Part shown: positions 9,778 to 18,905 of the stretch, piece after piece
How positions within the stretch are numbered: the first letter of the stretch is position 1
Layout: every line of letters starts with the position of its first letter
Assembly: GCA_963730115.1 (NCBI GenBank)
Contig: CAVSQM010000012.1
Location: 1 to 64,000, forward strand
Source of the DNA: DASQFQ01 sp963730115
GTDB lineage: Bacteria; Actinomycetota; Thermoleophilia; Solirubrobacterales; Solirubrobacteraceae
Direction: 5' to 3'
DNA length: 64,000 nucleotides
Translations under genes and position numbers: made by a program
The notes under the pieces: model-generated
What the model was told of the DNA's origin: nothing
Databases searched by the model: none
The model's input: the letters and a program-made list of their open reading frames with translations, nothing else

Positions 9778-11664
9778 CTACGGCGCCGGGAAGTACGGCA
9801 CCTGCCTCAGCGCGCTGAGTCCGAAGGCCGGCGAGGCCGGGCCCCTCTCGTCGGCGTAGAGACCGTCGACGTTGAACGTGTTCTCCCAGCCTCCGCCGAG
9901 TGCGATCTTGCCGGCCGCGGCGCTTTTGAATCGGACGCCCCGCGTGACCGGCGCTTTGTACGCGCTGTGCACGCGCATGGGGCCCGCGAAGAACAACACC
10001 CAGCTGATGAGCCCCGTGGCCTCGTGGGTCCGGACGTCGTCGGCGACCTGGTAACACGGGTAGCCGTTCTCGGATCCGTTCATCCACAGCGCCTGGGTCG
10101 GCGGGTCGTACGGCGGCTCGCACTGGAAGAAGATCGTCCGGCCGCCCTCGCCGTTCCACAGGACCTGCGTCTTCTCGTGGTGCTCGACGAATAGGCCGAG
10201 CGCGGTGACGTCATCGCCGTTGACCACCAGCCCGGTCTCGCTGGGGTTGATCGTCCACCCAGTCGTGTCCGGGGCGCCGTGGTCGGCACGCCAGAGCCAG
10301 GTGTGGTCGATCAGCACGTCGTCCTGGTTGACCTCCAGGACCGTCTTGGCGTAGCCGGCCCAGGTGCCGCCGATGCGCACGAACACGTCGTTCAGCGTCG
10401 TCGGGTTGTGGGATGACCCGCCGCAATGCCCCCAGTGCCCGTGGCGGTGGCGGGCGCAGGGCTTGCCGTCGCGCGTGCCGACCTGGATCAGCAGCTCCGA
10501 GGGGGTGGCGCCGTTGTCGACCGTGATCGACGAGAGGGTCACGCCCTCGGCGTCGCCGACCTCAATCGCCGCCGTGCCCTTGGTGGGGGTCAGCGTCGCG
10601 TAGCCCATGCCCATGACGACCGTGTTCGGTCGCTTGATCCGCAGCGGCTCGTCAAGGCTGTAAACGCCTGGGGTCAGGAGCAGGTGCTTGCCGGCGGCGA
10701 GCGCGCGATTGAGCGCCCGCGCGCTGTCTCTCGGCTTGGCGACGTGGAACGCCTGCAGCGGCAGCGAGCGGCCATCGCGGCCGTGTACGCCCCAGTCGAT
10801 GCCTCTGACATGCCTGCGAGCGTCCGGCACGAAGACCTTGAAGCTCCCCTTGTCGACGTGCAGGAACGGCGCGTCGCGCGAATCGGGCGTGGTCGGCAGC
10901 GTCGTCTTGTCGCCCGGATTGCCGAAGTCGGTCGGCGGCGCCCCGTCGACGCCGCTGAACACGAAGTTCGCCCCACGGCCGCTCCAGCTGCCGATCTGGC
11001 TGTCACGCACGAAGTAGTGGGCCTGACCCAGCTCCCGCGGGTTGTCGGCGACCCAAGTGTTGCCGGACTTCATGACACCTGTGACGCGGCTGTTGGCCAT
11101 CATCGTCCCGAACGACTCGGCGCCGCCGACGTCGAGGTTGCCGGCCACGTCGAGTCGCCGCAGCGGCGAGGCCTGCGACGTCGACCACCGCATCGTATGC
11201 GCCGGCATGTCCGCCTGAATCGGATTGATCCGCATGTTCGTCAGCGAGCGCCAGAAGTAGCCCAGCGCGCGCTGCCCGGGACCACCGGAGTGCAGATTGC
11301 CGTTGATCCTCACGTCGCCGGGCGACGTGCCCAGGCCCTGCACCGACTCCATGAAGCCCACGCTCGAGTCGATGTAGCCGGTCGCGGTCGCCGGGTCGTT
11401 CGCTCCCGCGGCGCTGCCGTACGTGCCCGGCATGAAGAACACTGCGTTGCGGTTTAGGTCGGCGCCATTCGAAGCGGTGGCGAGGCTCTGGAGCTTCGCG
11501 TTGATGTCGGCGACAGACACCGAGGGGTCGAAGATCGTGACGTTCGGGCCGAAGTCGGGAAGCGTGCGCTTCCCGCTTGCGAGCGCCGGCGCCGTCGAGA
11601 CTGCCAGTCCTGCCGCGCCGATCGCCAGGGCGGCGGCGCACTTCCTCATGAGGCGTTGCTTCAT
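9778..11664 (-). CDS. Secreted right-handed beta-helix (pectate-lyase-fold) protein
   Basis: About 628 aa. The start at 11664 (MKQRLMRKCAAALAIG) follows GGAGGAG, and a signal peptide ends at ALA-S. The mature protein has GH55/pectate-lyase-like beta-helix features: LNRALAAGKHLLLTPGVYSL, LRIKRPNTVVMGMGYATL, EGVTLSSITVDNGA, DDVLIDHTWLWRADHGA. Similar actinobacterial proteins are secreted and of unknown activity, sometimes labelled adenylyl cyclase on weak grounds. It starts 16 bp after the stop of the MetE/UROD-like gene and may be the last gene of the 20037-11681 operon, although it has its own strong ribosome site. Confidence 0.7.
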   Translation of the reverse strand: MKQRLMRKCAAALAIGAAGLAVSTAPALASGKRTLPDFGPNVTIFDPSVSVADINAKLQSLATASNGADLNRNAVFFMPGTYGSAAGANDPATATGYIDSSVGFMESVQGLGTSPGDVRINGNLHSGGPGQRALGYFWRSLTNMRINPIQADMPAHTMRWSTSQASPLRRLDVAGNLDVGGAESFGTMMANSRVTGVMKSGNTWVADNPRELGQAHYFVRDSQIGSWSGRGANFVFSGVDGAPPTDFGNPGDKTTLPTTPDSRDAPFLHVDKGSFKVFVPDARRHVRGIDWGVHGRDGRSLPLQAFHVAKPRDSARALNRALAAGKHLLLTPGVYSLDEPLRIKRPNTVVMGMGYATLTPTKGTAAIEVGDAEGVTLSSITVDNGATPSELLIQVGTRDGKPCARHRHGHWGHCGGSSHNPTTLNDVFVRIGGTWAGYAKTVLEVNQDDVLIDHTWLWRADHGAPDTTGWTINPSETGLVVNGDDVTALGLFVEHHEKTQVLWNGEGGRTIFFQCEPPYDPPTQALWMNGSENGYPCYQVADDVRTHEATGLISWVLFFAGPMRVHSAYKAPVTRGVRFKSAAAGKIALGGGWENTFNVDGLYADERGPASPAFGLSALRQVPYFPAP

Positions 11665-11680
11665 CTCTCCTCCGGGATCG

Positions 11681-12749
11681 TTAGCCGTCGGAACCGATGA
11701 GCGCGCGCACGGTCTCGCTGTGCTCGCGCATCGTCTCCTCGCCGTCACGACCTGGCTGCCGGCCGAACCCGCAGTACATGGCCATGCCGAAGTCGTCGAG
11801 GAACTTCCTCGCCGTCGCGTGACGGCGGCGCAGGCCCGGAATCCCGTCGATCGGTAGCACGATGCCGAGGAACACGCGCGTGTTCGGGACGTCGAGGTCC
11901 TGCAGCGGCCGGAAGAAGCGCTCGTCCTCGCTGCGCAGGTAGCGCGGGCCGGCGAGATGCAGCCAGTCGACAGGGCGCCCGGACTCGGCGATGGCGCAGT
12001 TCGCCATCCGCACGAGCACGCCCATGTCCTGCGCCTCGTACATCGGCCACTCCGGGAACGTGCCGTAGCAGAGGTGGTAGCCGACCAGCACCTCCTCGGG
12101 GATCAGCCGCGTGAGCCGCGAGACCGGGCCGGCAAAGCGCTCCCAGGCGCCGTCGCTGGTCCAGGCGAGCACGCCCTCGATGTCCTGCGTCTCATAGGCG
12201 TTGTCCCACTGGATGGCAAGGTCGCCCGGCGGGATCGCCTCGGTCAGGCGCGCGAGCTCGCGCGCGACCAGATCCTCGAACCCGCGCTCCGCCTTCGGGA
12301 TAGTCACGTGCGAAGTCGGCCTTGAACGCGTTCAGCGCGCTCGAAGGAAACGGCAGCCCGATCTGGAAACGCAGGCCCGCTGGGATCACTCCCTCGTCGC
12401 GAAGGCGCGTGAAGACCGCGTAGGACTCGATCGCGTCGTCGATCCGCGGCCACGTGTCCCAATGCAGCTCGTCGACCCCCTCGCGCACGGCGAACACCGG
12501 CGTCTCGTAGGCATGCCGCGGGATGCCGGTCGGCGAGGCGGTCTCCTCGACCACGACGACATCCGGGTTGGGCCGGGCCAGCTGCTCGCGCTCGTATCCG
12601 ACCCACGCCGCGCGCGGGCCGGTCTCGCCGTCCGGCAGGGCGAAGACGAGGTCGGCGAAGTGGCGCGCGCCGGAGCGCAACGCGGTCTCGGTGGAGTCGG
12701 CCGGCAGGCTGCCGACGAGCAGCAGCTCGCTGGTCACCCGGGGCGTCAC
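11681..12749 (-). CDS. MetE/UROD-superfamily protein (one frameshift)
   Basis: The GTG start at 12749 overlaps the stop of the P450 gene (GTGA). The N-terminal half reads VTPRVTSELLLVGSLPADSTE, then FALPDGETGPRAAWVGYERE. After one extra base near 12300 the frame passes to KAERGFEDLVAREL, then GDLAIQWDNAYETQDIEGV, and ends FGMAMYCGFGRQPGRD. The fold resembles cobalamin-independent methionine synthase/uroporphyrinogen decarboxylase relatives, which occur in actinobacterial catabolic clusters with P450s without assigned activity. A methyl-transfer or demethylation role is possible but not shown. Total length is about 355 aa. Confidence 0.65.
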
Positions 12750-13987
12750 GCCTGCACCGCCAGCGTCTGCGGGCCACGGAAGGAGATGTTGGGGTGGAAC
12801 GGGATCTCTTGGTTGGGCGGCGCCAACCGGAGACCCGGAAAGCGGCGGGTCAGCTCCTCGAGCGCCAGCGTGGCTTCGAGGCGACCGAGCGCGGAGCCGA
12901 TGCAGAAGTGGATGCCGCGGCCGAACGCGAGCGTGCGGCGCGAGTTCGGCCGCTCGGAGTCGAACGTGTCCGGGTCGGGGAAGACCTCGGCGTCGCGGCC
13001 GGCGGCCGCGAGCCAGAGGAAGAGCTTCGCCCCCTCGGGCAGCTCGACGCCGCCGACGTTCACGGGCCGGGTGGTCACGCGCCGCCACACCGGCACCGAC
13101 GGGTCGAAGCGCAGGATCTCGTCCACCGCGCCGGGGATCAAGTCCGGGTGCTCGACCAGCCGCGCCCAGCGCTCAGGCGCCTCCAGCAACCGCCGCACGC
13201 AGTTGCCGATCAGGTTGTTCGTCGTCTCGTGCCCGGCGAAACTGAGCGAGAACAGGATCGAGGCGATGTCCTCCTGCGCGAGTGCGTCGGGGTCCTCGTC
13301 GTGGATCTCCAGCAGCGCGCTGGCGAAGTCGTCGGCGCGGTCGATGGCCTTGCTGGCGACCAGCTCGCGCAGGTAGCGCCGGTACAGCACCATCTGCTGC
13401 GCGTGGTGCAGCGCCTCCTCGGGCGTCGGCCGGCCCCAGGCCAGGCTTGCCCGGCTGCCGCACCACTCCTTGAGCTGCGGCCAGTCCTGCTCCGGCACGC
13501 CCATGAAGCTGAACATGATCCGCATCGGCAGCGGGAACGCCAGCGCCTCGATGAGGTCGAACGGCTGCGACGGGTCGACGGCGTCCAGCAGCTCGGCGGC
13601 GGTCGCGCGGATGCGTGGCTCCATCTCGGTGACCCGCCGGGGCGTGAAGGCGCGAGCGGCGGGCTTGCGCAGCCGACCGTGGGCGGGCGGGTCGAGGCTC
13701 ACCATCGACGGCTGCGGCTTGTGGCCGCCGTCGAGCAGCGTCTTGCCCACCTCGGGCGGCAGTTTGATGAGCGGGAGCTGCGCGTTTGCCGCGCTGAACG
13801 TCTCGGGATCGAGGAACACGCGCTCGATGTCGGCGTAGCGGGTGACCACGTAGTAGTCCATTGACGGCGCGTAGAACACGGGCTCGTCCGCGACGTCAGG
13901 CAGGATCGCGTACGGGTCGCGGAGGTACTCCTCGCCCAGCGGATCGAACTCGGCGTGGACGGGACAACCGGTGGTGGGAGCGCTCAT
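12746..13987 (-). CDS. Cytochrome P450
   Basis: 413 aa. The start at 13987 (MSAPTTGCPVHAEFDPLG) follows GGAGAAGAG and overlaps the upstream stop (ATGA). Hallmarks: I-helix FAGHETTNN, K-helix DEILRFDP (ExxR), and the heme-ligand loop FGRGIHFCIG with the Cys at about residue 362. It is a soluble bacterial class I P450 that needs a ferredoxin and reductase, neither of which is in the window. It lies in a tightly coupled catabolic operon, so hydroxylation or O-demethylation of the pathway substrate is likely. An oxidative demethylation paired with the MetE-like neighbour is speculation. Confidence 0.9.
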   Translation of the reverse strand: MSAPTTGCPVHAEFDPLGEEYLRDPYAILPDVADEPVFYAPSMDYYVVTRYADIERVFLDPETFSAANAQLPLIKLPPEVGKTLLDGGHKPQPSMVSLDPPAHGRLRKPAARAFTPRRVTEMEPRIRATAAELLDAVDPSQPFDLIEALAFPLPMRIMFSFMGVPEQDWPQLKEWCGSRASLAWGRPTPEEALHHAQQMVLYRRYLRELVASKAIDRADDFASALLEIHDEDPDALAQEDIASILFSLSFAGHETTNNLIGNCVRRLLEAPERWARLVEHPDLIPGAVDEILRFDPSVPVWRRVTTRPVNVGGVELPEGAKLFLWLAAAGRDAEVFPDPDTFDSERPNSRRTLAFGRGIHFCIGSALGRLEATLALEELTRRFPGLRLAPPNQEIPFHPNISFRGPQTLAVQA

Positions 13988-14954
13988 CGTCTCTTCTCCA
14001 GGATCTGCGGGTTGACCAGCGATGCCGGGTCGCGGCCGCCGAGCACCGCGGCGACGTTCTCGGCCGCAAGGCGCGCGAGGTCGCGCATCGACTCTTCGGA
14101 GTAGAACGCGGTGTGCGGCGTGGCCAGGAGCCGCTCCTCGGCGAGCAGTGGGTGTTCGGTCGGAAGGCGCTCGGGCTCGAAGACGTCGACGCCCGCGCCG
14201 GCGATCTCGCCGGCCTGCAGCGCCCACAGCAGCGCGTCGTGGTCGACGATGGCGCCGCGCGCCGCGTTGAAGACATAGGCGCTCGGCTTCATCGCGCTCA
14301 GGAACTCACGTCCGATGAGCCCGCGGGTGGCCTCGACGCAGCGGGACGTGCACCGAGACGAAGTCGGCGCGGCGCGGCGAGCTCGAGCAGGCCGACGGGC
14401 TCGGCGCCGCCCTCGCGGACGCGGTCCTCGTCGGCGTCGTGCGCGATGACGTCGAGGTCGAGCCCGCGCGCCTTGCGCGCCAGCGTCTTGCCCGATCGCG
14501 CCGAAGCCGACGACCCCGAGCGTCCGGCCTGCCACGCGACGGGTCGGCAGCCCGGTCGCGAGGCTCCAGTCGCCCGCGCGTACCGCGCGGTCGTAGGGGA
14601 TCGAGTCCCGCGCACGTGGGCCAGCAGCATCGCGAGCACGTGCTCGGCGACCTCGTCGGTGCAGTAGACGGGGACGTTGGTGACCGGGATGCCTCGCCGC
14701 GTCGCCTCCTCGACGGCGATGTTGTCGGTGCCGACGCCGTAGCGGCCGATGACGCGCAGCCGCTCGCCGGCGGCGACGACCGCCGGCGTGACGTGGGCGA
14801 AGCAGGTGAGGATCGCGTCGGCGTCGCGCACGAGCTCGACGAGCTCGTCCTCTTCGCCGGTCTCCGCCAGCACCGTGGACGCGTCCACCGCGGCGAGCAC
14901 CTCGTCCTCGATCGCCGTGTCGGGCCAGCTGATGTCGGTGACGAGGACCTTCAC
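13984..14954 (-). CDS. D-2-hydroxyacid dehydrogenase, phosphoglycerate-dehydrogenase type (several frameshifts)
   Basis: The GTG start at 14954 overlaps the enolase-like stop (GTGA), and the end overlaps the P450 start. Segments in alternating frames join to a full protein: N-terminus VKVLVTDISWPDTAIEDEV, substrate region LRVIGRYGVGTDNI, NAD site TLGVVGFGAIGQ, and a C-terminus with NAARGAIVDHDALLWAL and the catalytic-His region LLATPHTAFYSEE. At least three frame changes occur between about 14620 and 14340. This is either a pseudogene or a poorly sequenced stretch; all family motifs survive, so sequencing error is favoured. Expected activity is NAD-linked oxidation/reduction of a 2-hydroxyacid; the substrate is unknown. 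Confidence 0.65.
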
Positions 14955-16246
14955 GCCGGCTGCTCCAGGGCGAGCGCCGCGCGGCCGGCGTAGGCGTCGG
15001 CACCGAGCTCCTCCTCGATGCGCAGGAGCTGGTTGTACTTGGCCAGGCGCTCCGACTGCGCGACCGAGCCGACCTTGATCTGGCCGCCCGCGGTGCCGAC
15101 CGCGAGGTCGGCCAGCGCCGGGTCCTCGGTCTCGCCCGAGCGCGCCGAGATGACCGTGCGGTAGCCCGCGGCCTTCGCGCGGTCGCACCACCGCGAGCGT
15201 CTCGCTGATGGTGCCGATCTGGTTCATCTTCACCAGCACCGCGTTGGCCGCGCCGCGCTCGATCCCGCGCTCGAGGCGCTCGAGGTTCGTGGTGAAGAGG
15301 TCGTCGCCGACGATCTGCATGCGGTCGCCGAGCGCGCGCGGTGAGCGCCGTCCAGCCGTCCCAGTCGTCCTCGGCCAGCGCGTCCTCGACGGACAGCACC
15401 GGGTGACGGTCGGCCAGCTCGCCGATCAGTGCCGCGAGCTCCTCCGGCGTGCACGTGCGGCCCTCCGACGCGAGCGCGTAGGTGCCGCTGCCCGGGTCGA
15501 AGAAGTGGGTGGCGGCGATGTCGAGCGCGTAGGCGACGTCGTCGCCCAGCCGCAGGCCGGCGCGCTCGACCGCGGCGTCGAGCAGCTCGAGCGCGGCGGC
15601 GTGCGAGGCAAGCGCCGGGCCGAAGCCGCCCTCGTCCGCCTTCAGCACCGAGAGCCCGCGCTCGCGCAGCACGTCGGCCGTCGCCTCGTAGACCGCGACG
15701 ACCATCCGCAGCGCCTCGCGGTAGCTCCCGGCGCCGACCGGCATCACGAGGAAGTCCTGGAAGTCGAGCTGGCGACCGGCGTGCAGCCCGCCGCTGATCA
15801 CGTTGACCATCGGCAGCGGCAGCAGGGGCTCGGATTCACCGGCGAGGTGGCGCCAGAGCGGCTGACCGGCGACGGCGGCCTCGGCGCGCGCGCAGGCGAG
15901 CGAGACGGCGAGGATGGCGTTGGCGCCCGAGGCGCGACTTGTCCGGCGTGCCGTCGAGCTCGATGAGCGTCCGGTCGACCGCGGCGAGATCGACGTCGGC
16001 GCCGAGGATGGCCGCGGCGATCTCCGTGTTCACGGCCTCCACCGCGCGGAGCACGCCGCGCCCGCCGAACCGCTCGGGATCGCCGTCTCGGCGCTCGACC
16101 GCCTCGTGCCGGCCGGTGGAGGCGCCGGAGGGGACGCTTGCCCGCGTCGTCGTTCCGTCGGAGAGCCGGAGCTCCGCCTCGACGGTCGGCCGTCCGCGTG
16201 AGTCGAGGATCTCGCGCGCGTGCGCGGAGACGATCGTCGGGCTCAC
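14951..16246 (-). CDS. eno: Enolase-family protein in a catabolic operon (three frameshifts)
   Basis: The GTG start at 16246 overlaps the kinase stop. Enolase motifs in order: HAREILDSRGRPTVEAEL, the mobile loop SGASTGRHEA, NVISGGLHAGRQ (catalytic His), KADEGGFGP, VLVKMNQIGTISET (catalytic Lys) and GGQIKVGS. Frame breaks near 15937, 15350 and 15185 each look like extra bases; removing three gives about 430 aa, the family's normal length. Unusually, the phosphate-loop motif SHRSGETED reads SARSGETED, losing a normally conserved His. The position between a kinase and a 2-hydroxyacid dehydrogenase is not that of housekeeping eno. It could be a specialised paralog or a relocated enolase. Confidence 0.7.
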
Positions 16247-17256
16247 GGCGCGAGCAGGCGGTCGAGGGTGCCGGTGAGCGGGCGGTCGGTGGTCCGCAGG
16301 ACGTCGTAGGCGAGGGCGCGGACGTACACGCGCGGCTCTTCCGCGGGCAGGTACTCGATCCGCGACTTGCCGTCGACGCGGGCGAGCAGCAGGCAGCCGA
16401 GCTCGGCGACGACGTGTTCGTCGGGCGGGAGGACCGCGCCAGCAGCGGCTTGGTATCCCGTCAGGAAGGCGTGCGCCGCGGCCCGCAGCCGCGCCGCGTC
16501 GCCCGGGCGGCGCACGCGCTTGAGCACGAGGTGCGTGAGCAGGAACGCAACGTCGAAGGCGGGGTCGCCGTAGTGCGCGACCTCGAAGTCGAGGGCGAGC
16601 ACGTGGTCCGGGTAGACGAGCAGGTTCTTCGGCGACCAGTCGCCGAGCACCAGGCAGCGGCGCGTCGCCAGCAGCCGCTCGACCTCCGCCTCGATCACCC
16701 TGGCGACACCCGGGTTCACGGCGGCGGCGGTGCGGTGGTAGGGATCGACGCGACCCTGCAGCAGGGGCGTCAGGTCGGCGAAGTCGCGGGCCACGCCGGC
16801 GTCGCCGGCCGAACGGCAGTGGATCTCCCCGAGCAGCGCGCCGGCCCGCTCCGCCGCCTGCAGGTCGATGTCCCCGCGCAGCAGCGCGTCCTTCCAGTTC
16901 ACGCCGCCATCGGGGGCGTGGCTCATGGCGAACAGGTACGCCTCGTCGTCGTGCGCGAGCACCACCGGCACCGATGCCGCGGGCAGGACCTGCCCGAGGT
17001 AGCGCATGGCCCGCCGCTCGTTGATGATCCGCCCGCGGTCGAAGCGCCACTCGACCGCGACCCGGAGCTCCGGCAGCGACTGCTTGAGCACCGCTCGCCC
17101 ACCCGGCCAGCTCGCAGCGAGCACGATGTTGGAGATCCCGCCCGAGAGGGCGCGCGCCTCGACCGCCACGCCCTCGGGAACCACGCCGAGCCGACGCAGG
17201 ACCTCACCGGCCGTCGCCTCGGTGGTGAGCGTGAGCGGCTCGCTGACGGGCGTCAT
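16243..17256 (-). CDS. Aminoglycoside-phosphotransferase-fold small-molecule kinase
   Basis: 337 aa. The ATG at 17256 overlaps the SDR stop (ATGA). Protein-kinase-like fold: N-lobe GGISNIVLAASWPGGRAVLKQS carries the ATP-binding Lys, the catalytic loop is LVLGDWSPKNLLVY (the usual HGD is LGD), and the metal motif is LALDFEVAHYGDPAFDVAF. The WSPKNLL loop resembles methylthioribose-kinase-like members more than antibiotic kinases. Its position before an enolase-like gene suggests that it phosphorylates a pathway hydroxyacid or polyol, which the enolase paralog might then dehydrate (inference). Confidence 0.75.
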   Translation of the reverse strand: MTPVSEPLTLTTEATAGEVLRRLGVVPEGVAVEARALSGGISNIVLAASWPGGRAVLKQSLPELRVAVEWRFDRGRIINERRAMRYLGQVLPAASVPVVLAHDDEAYLFAMSHAPDGGVNWKDALLRGDIDLQAAERAGALLGEIHCRSAGDAGVARDFADLTPLLQGRVDPYHRTAAAVNPGVARVIEAEVERLLATRRCLVLGDWSPKNLLVYPDHVLALDFEVAHYGDPAFDVAFLLTHLVLKRVRRPGDAARLRAAAHAFLTGYQAAAGAVLPPDEHVVAELGCLLLARVDGKSRIEYLPAEEPRVYVRALAYDVLRTTDRPLTGTLDRLLAP

Positions 17257-17966
17257 GACCACGAGGCCGGCGGGCGGCCCGCCGGGGTCAAGGTCAGCTC
17301 GTTGGTGCGGCCGCGCCGGCCCTGGTGGGTGAGGCCGAGGACCGCGGCCGCGATGTCGGCCTGGTCGTTGACCTGCTCCGGCGGAAGCGCCGCGATCATG
17401 TGCGCCGTCTTCGGCGACTCGATCGGGCCGTCGACGATCACCAGCGCCACGTGGATGCCGTGCTCGCGGAGCTCGTCGGCGGCGGCGAGGGTGAGCGCGC
17501 GCACGCCGTGCCAGCCGGCGGCCCACGCGCCCATGCCGGGCGCGGCCGCGCGCGAGGAGCGGTTGGCGATCTGCACGAGCGTGGCCGGGCGGTCCTGCGC
17601 CACGAGCAACCGCGCGCCCTCGCTGAAGAACACGAACCCCTGCTCGGCGACCTCGGCGCCCCAGGCGCGGTAGCGCTCGAGCGTGGCGTCGATCAGCGGC
17701 CCGCCGCCCCACGGCACCTCCGGGTCGAAGCGCGCGACGCTGACGGCGTTGACGAGGCAGTCGACCGGCCCGGCGGCGGCGAGCGCGTCGCGCAGCTGCG
17801 CCGGGTCGGTGACGTCGGCGCGGATGGCGCGCGCGCCGCGCGCCTCGACGGCCTCGGCCGTCTCCGCGCTGCGCACGATCGCCGTCGCGTCCCAGCCGTC
17901 GGCGAGGAAGCGGTCGAGGATGGCGCCGCCGAGGTTGCGCGCACCGAGGACGACGAGCGCGGGCAT
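17253..17966 (-). CDS. SDR-family oxidoreductase
   Basis: 237 aa. NAD(P)-binding start MPALVVLGARNLGGAILDRFL; the glycine motif is GARNLGG rather than the classical GxxxGxG spacing. RADVTDPAQLRDAL and DCLVNAVSVARF follow. The active-site region is not canonical: the YxxxK segment appears as GMGAWAAGWHGVRALT, without an obvious catalytic Tyr. This resembles divergent SDRs whose activity is uncertain. It starts 8 bp after the amidohydrolase stop and overlaps the kinase start. Confidence 0.7.
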   Translation of the reverse strand: MPALVVLGARNLGGAILDRFLADGWDATAIVRSAETAEAVEARGARAIRADVTDPAQLRDALAAAGPVDCLVNAVSVARFDPEVPWGGGPLIDATLERYRAWGAEVAEQGFVFFSEGARLLVAQDRPATLVQIANRSSRAAAPGMGAWAAGWHGVRALTLAAADELREHGIHVALVIVDGPIESPKTAHMIAALPPEQVNDQADIAAAVLGLTHQGRRGRTNELTLTPAGRPPASWS

Positions 17967-17974
17967 CGCCCGGT

Positions 17975-18895
17975 TCAGGCGCGCGCGCCGACGAGCCGCG
18001 GCACGAGCCTCGCGATGTTCTCCGCCTCCACCGCGGCGCGGCCGCCCGGGCCGAGCACGTCGAGATCGGGCGCAGGGTCGCCGCCGTCGGGCAGCGCGGC
18101 GTACGGCCAGTCCGTGCCGAAGACGATGTGGCCGAGCTCGGTGACCTCGCGCGTCGCCGCGAGCGCCGGCGCGTTGTTGGACAGGCCGGTGTCGTAGTAG
18201 AGCCGCCGCAGGTACTCGAGCGCACCGGCCGGCGCAGCGGCGGCCGCCGCCGGCTCGCGCTCGGCCAGCGACGCGAGGCGATGAGCGAGAAACGGCGCCG
18301 CGCCGCCGAGGTGGGCGAACTGGAAGCGGATCCCGGGATAGCGCTCGAGCGCGCCGGCGTAGACGAGCTGGGAGATCGCCCGCACCGTCTCGAACGGGAA
18401 CTCGTAGAGCCACACCGGGTGGTGCGCCAGCGGGGGCGTGTACGGCGGGAGCGTCGGATGCACGAAGACGTAGGCGCCGCGCCGGTCGAGCTCGGCGAGC
18501 ACCGGATCCCAGGCCGGGTCGCCGAGGTAGGTCCCGCCCACGTGCGTCAACAGCATCACGCCGTCGAGCGAGAGCCGGTCGAGCGCGTCTCCGATCTCCT
18601 CGAGCGCGCCGTCGACATCGGGCAGCGGCAGCAGCGCGAGGCCGGCGAAGCGGTCGGGCGCGCCGCGCACCACGTCGGCGATCCCCTCGTTCCCGATCCG
18701 CGCGAGCTCACGCGCACGGCCGGCGTCGCCGAGGAACGCGCCGGGCGGGCCGGTGGAGATCACCGCCGCATCGATCTCGTGGCGCTCCATCATCGCCTCG
18801 AGGCCCTCGAGCGGCGCAGGCAGCACCGGCACGCCGCCGAGCGCCTCGACGTAGGCAGGCGGCAGCACGTGCGCGTGGGCGTCGATGCGGGTCAT
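17975..18895 (-). CDS. Amidohydrolase-2 family protein (ACMSD/resorcylate-decarboxylase-like)
   Basis: 306 aa, start MTRIDAHAHVLPP. Metal ligands are visible as the HxH motif DAHAHVLP, YVFVHPTLPP, QFAHLGGAAPF and the Asp in VFGTDWPYA. The family holds aminocarboxymuconate-semialdehyde decarboxylase, gamma-resorcylate decarboxylase and related nonoxidative decarboxylases or hydrolases of ring-cleavage products. In this operon, with flavin monooxygenases and a ring-cleavage dioxygenase nearby, decarboxylation or hydrolysis of an aromatic-derived acid is the most plausible role. Confidence 0.83.
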   Translation of the reverse strand: MTRIDAHAHVLPPAYVEALGGVPVLPAPLEGLEAMMERHEIDAAVISTGPPGAFLGDAGRARELARIGNEGIADVVRGAPDRFAGLALLPLPDVDGALEEIGDALDRLSLDGVMLLTHVGGTYLGDPAWDPVLAELDRRGAYVFVHPTLPPYTPPLAHHPVWLYEFPFETVRAISQLVYAGALERYPGIRFQFAHLGGAAPFLAHRLASLAEREPAAAAAAPAGALEYLRRLYYDTGLSNNAPALAATREVTELGHIVFGTDWPYAALPDGGDPAPDLDVLGPGGRAAVEAENIARLVPRLVGARA

Positions 18896-18905
18896 CCGGT
18901 CGCGC

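Noticed and set aside
13984..16246. A phosphinothricin-like phosphonate pathway (enolase homolog plus 3-phosphoglycerate-dehydrogenase homolog)
   Set aside because: The gene pair is suggestive, but no PEP mutase, phosphonopyruvate decarboxylase or nucleotidyltransferase is adjacent. The PEP-mutase-family gene at 53258 is 37 kb away and its lyase-type motifs do not single out a mutase.
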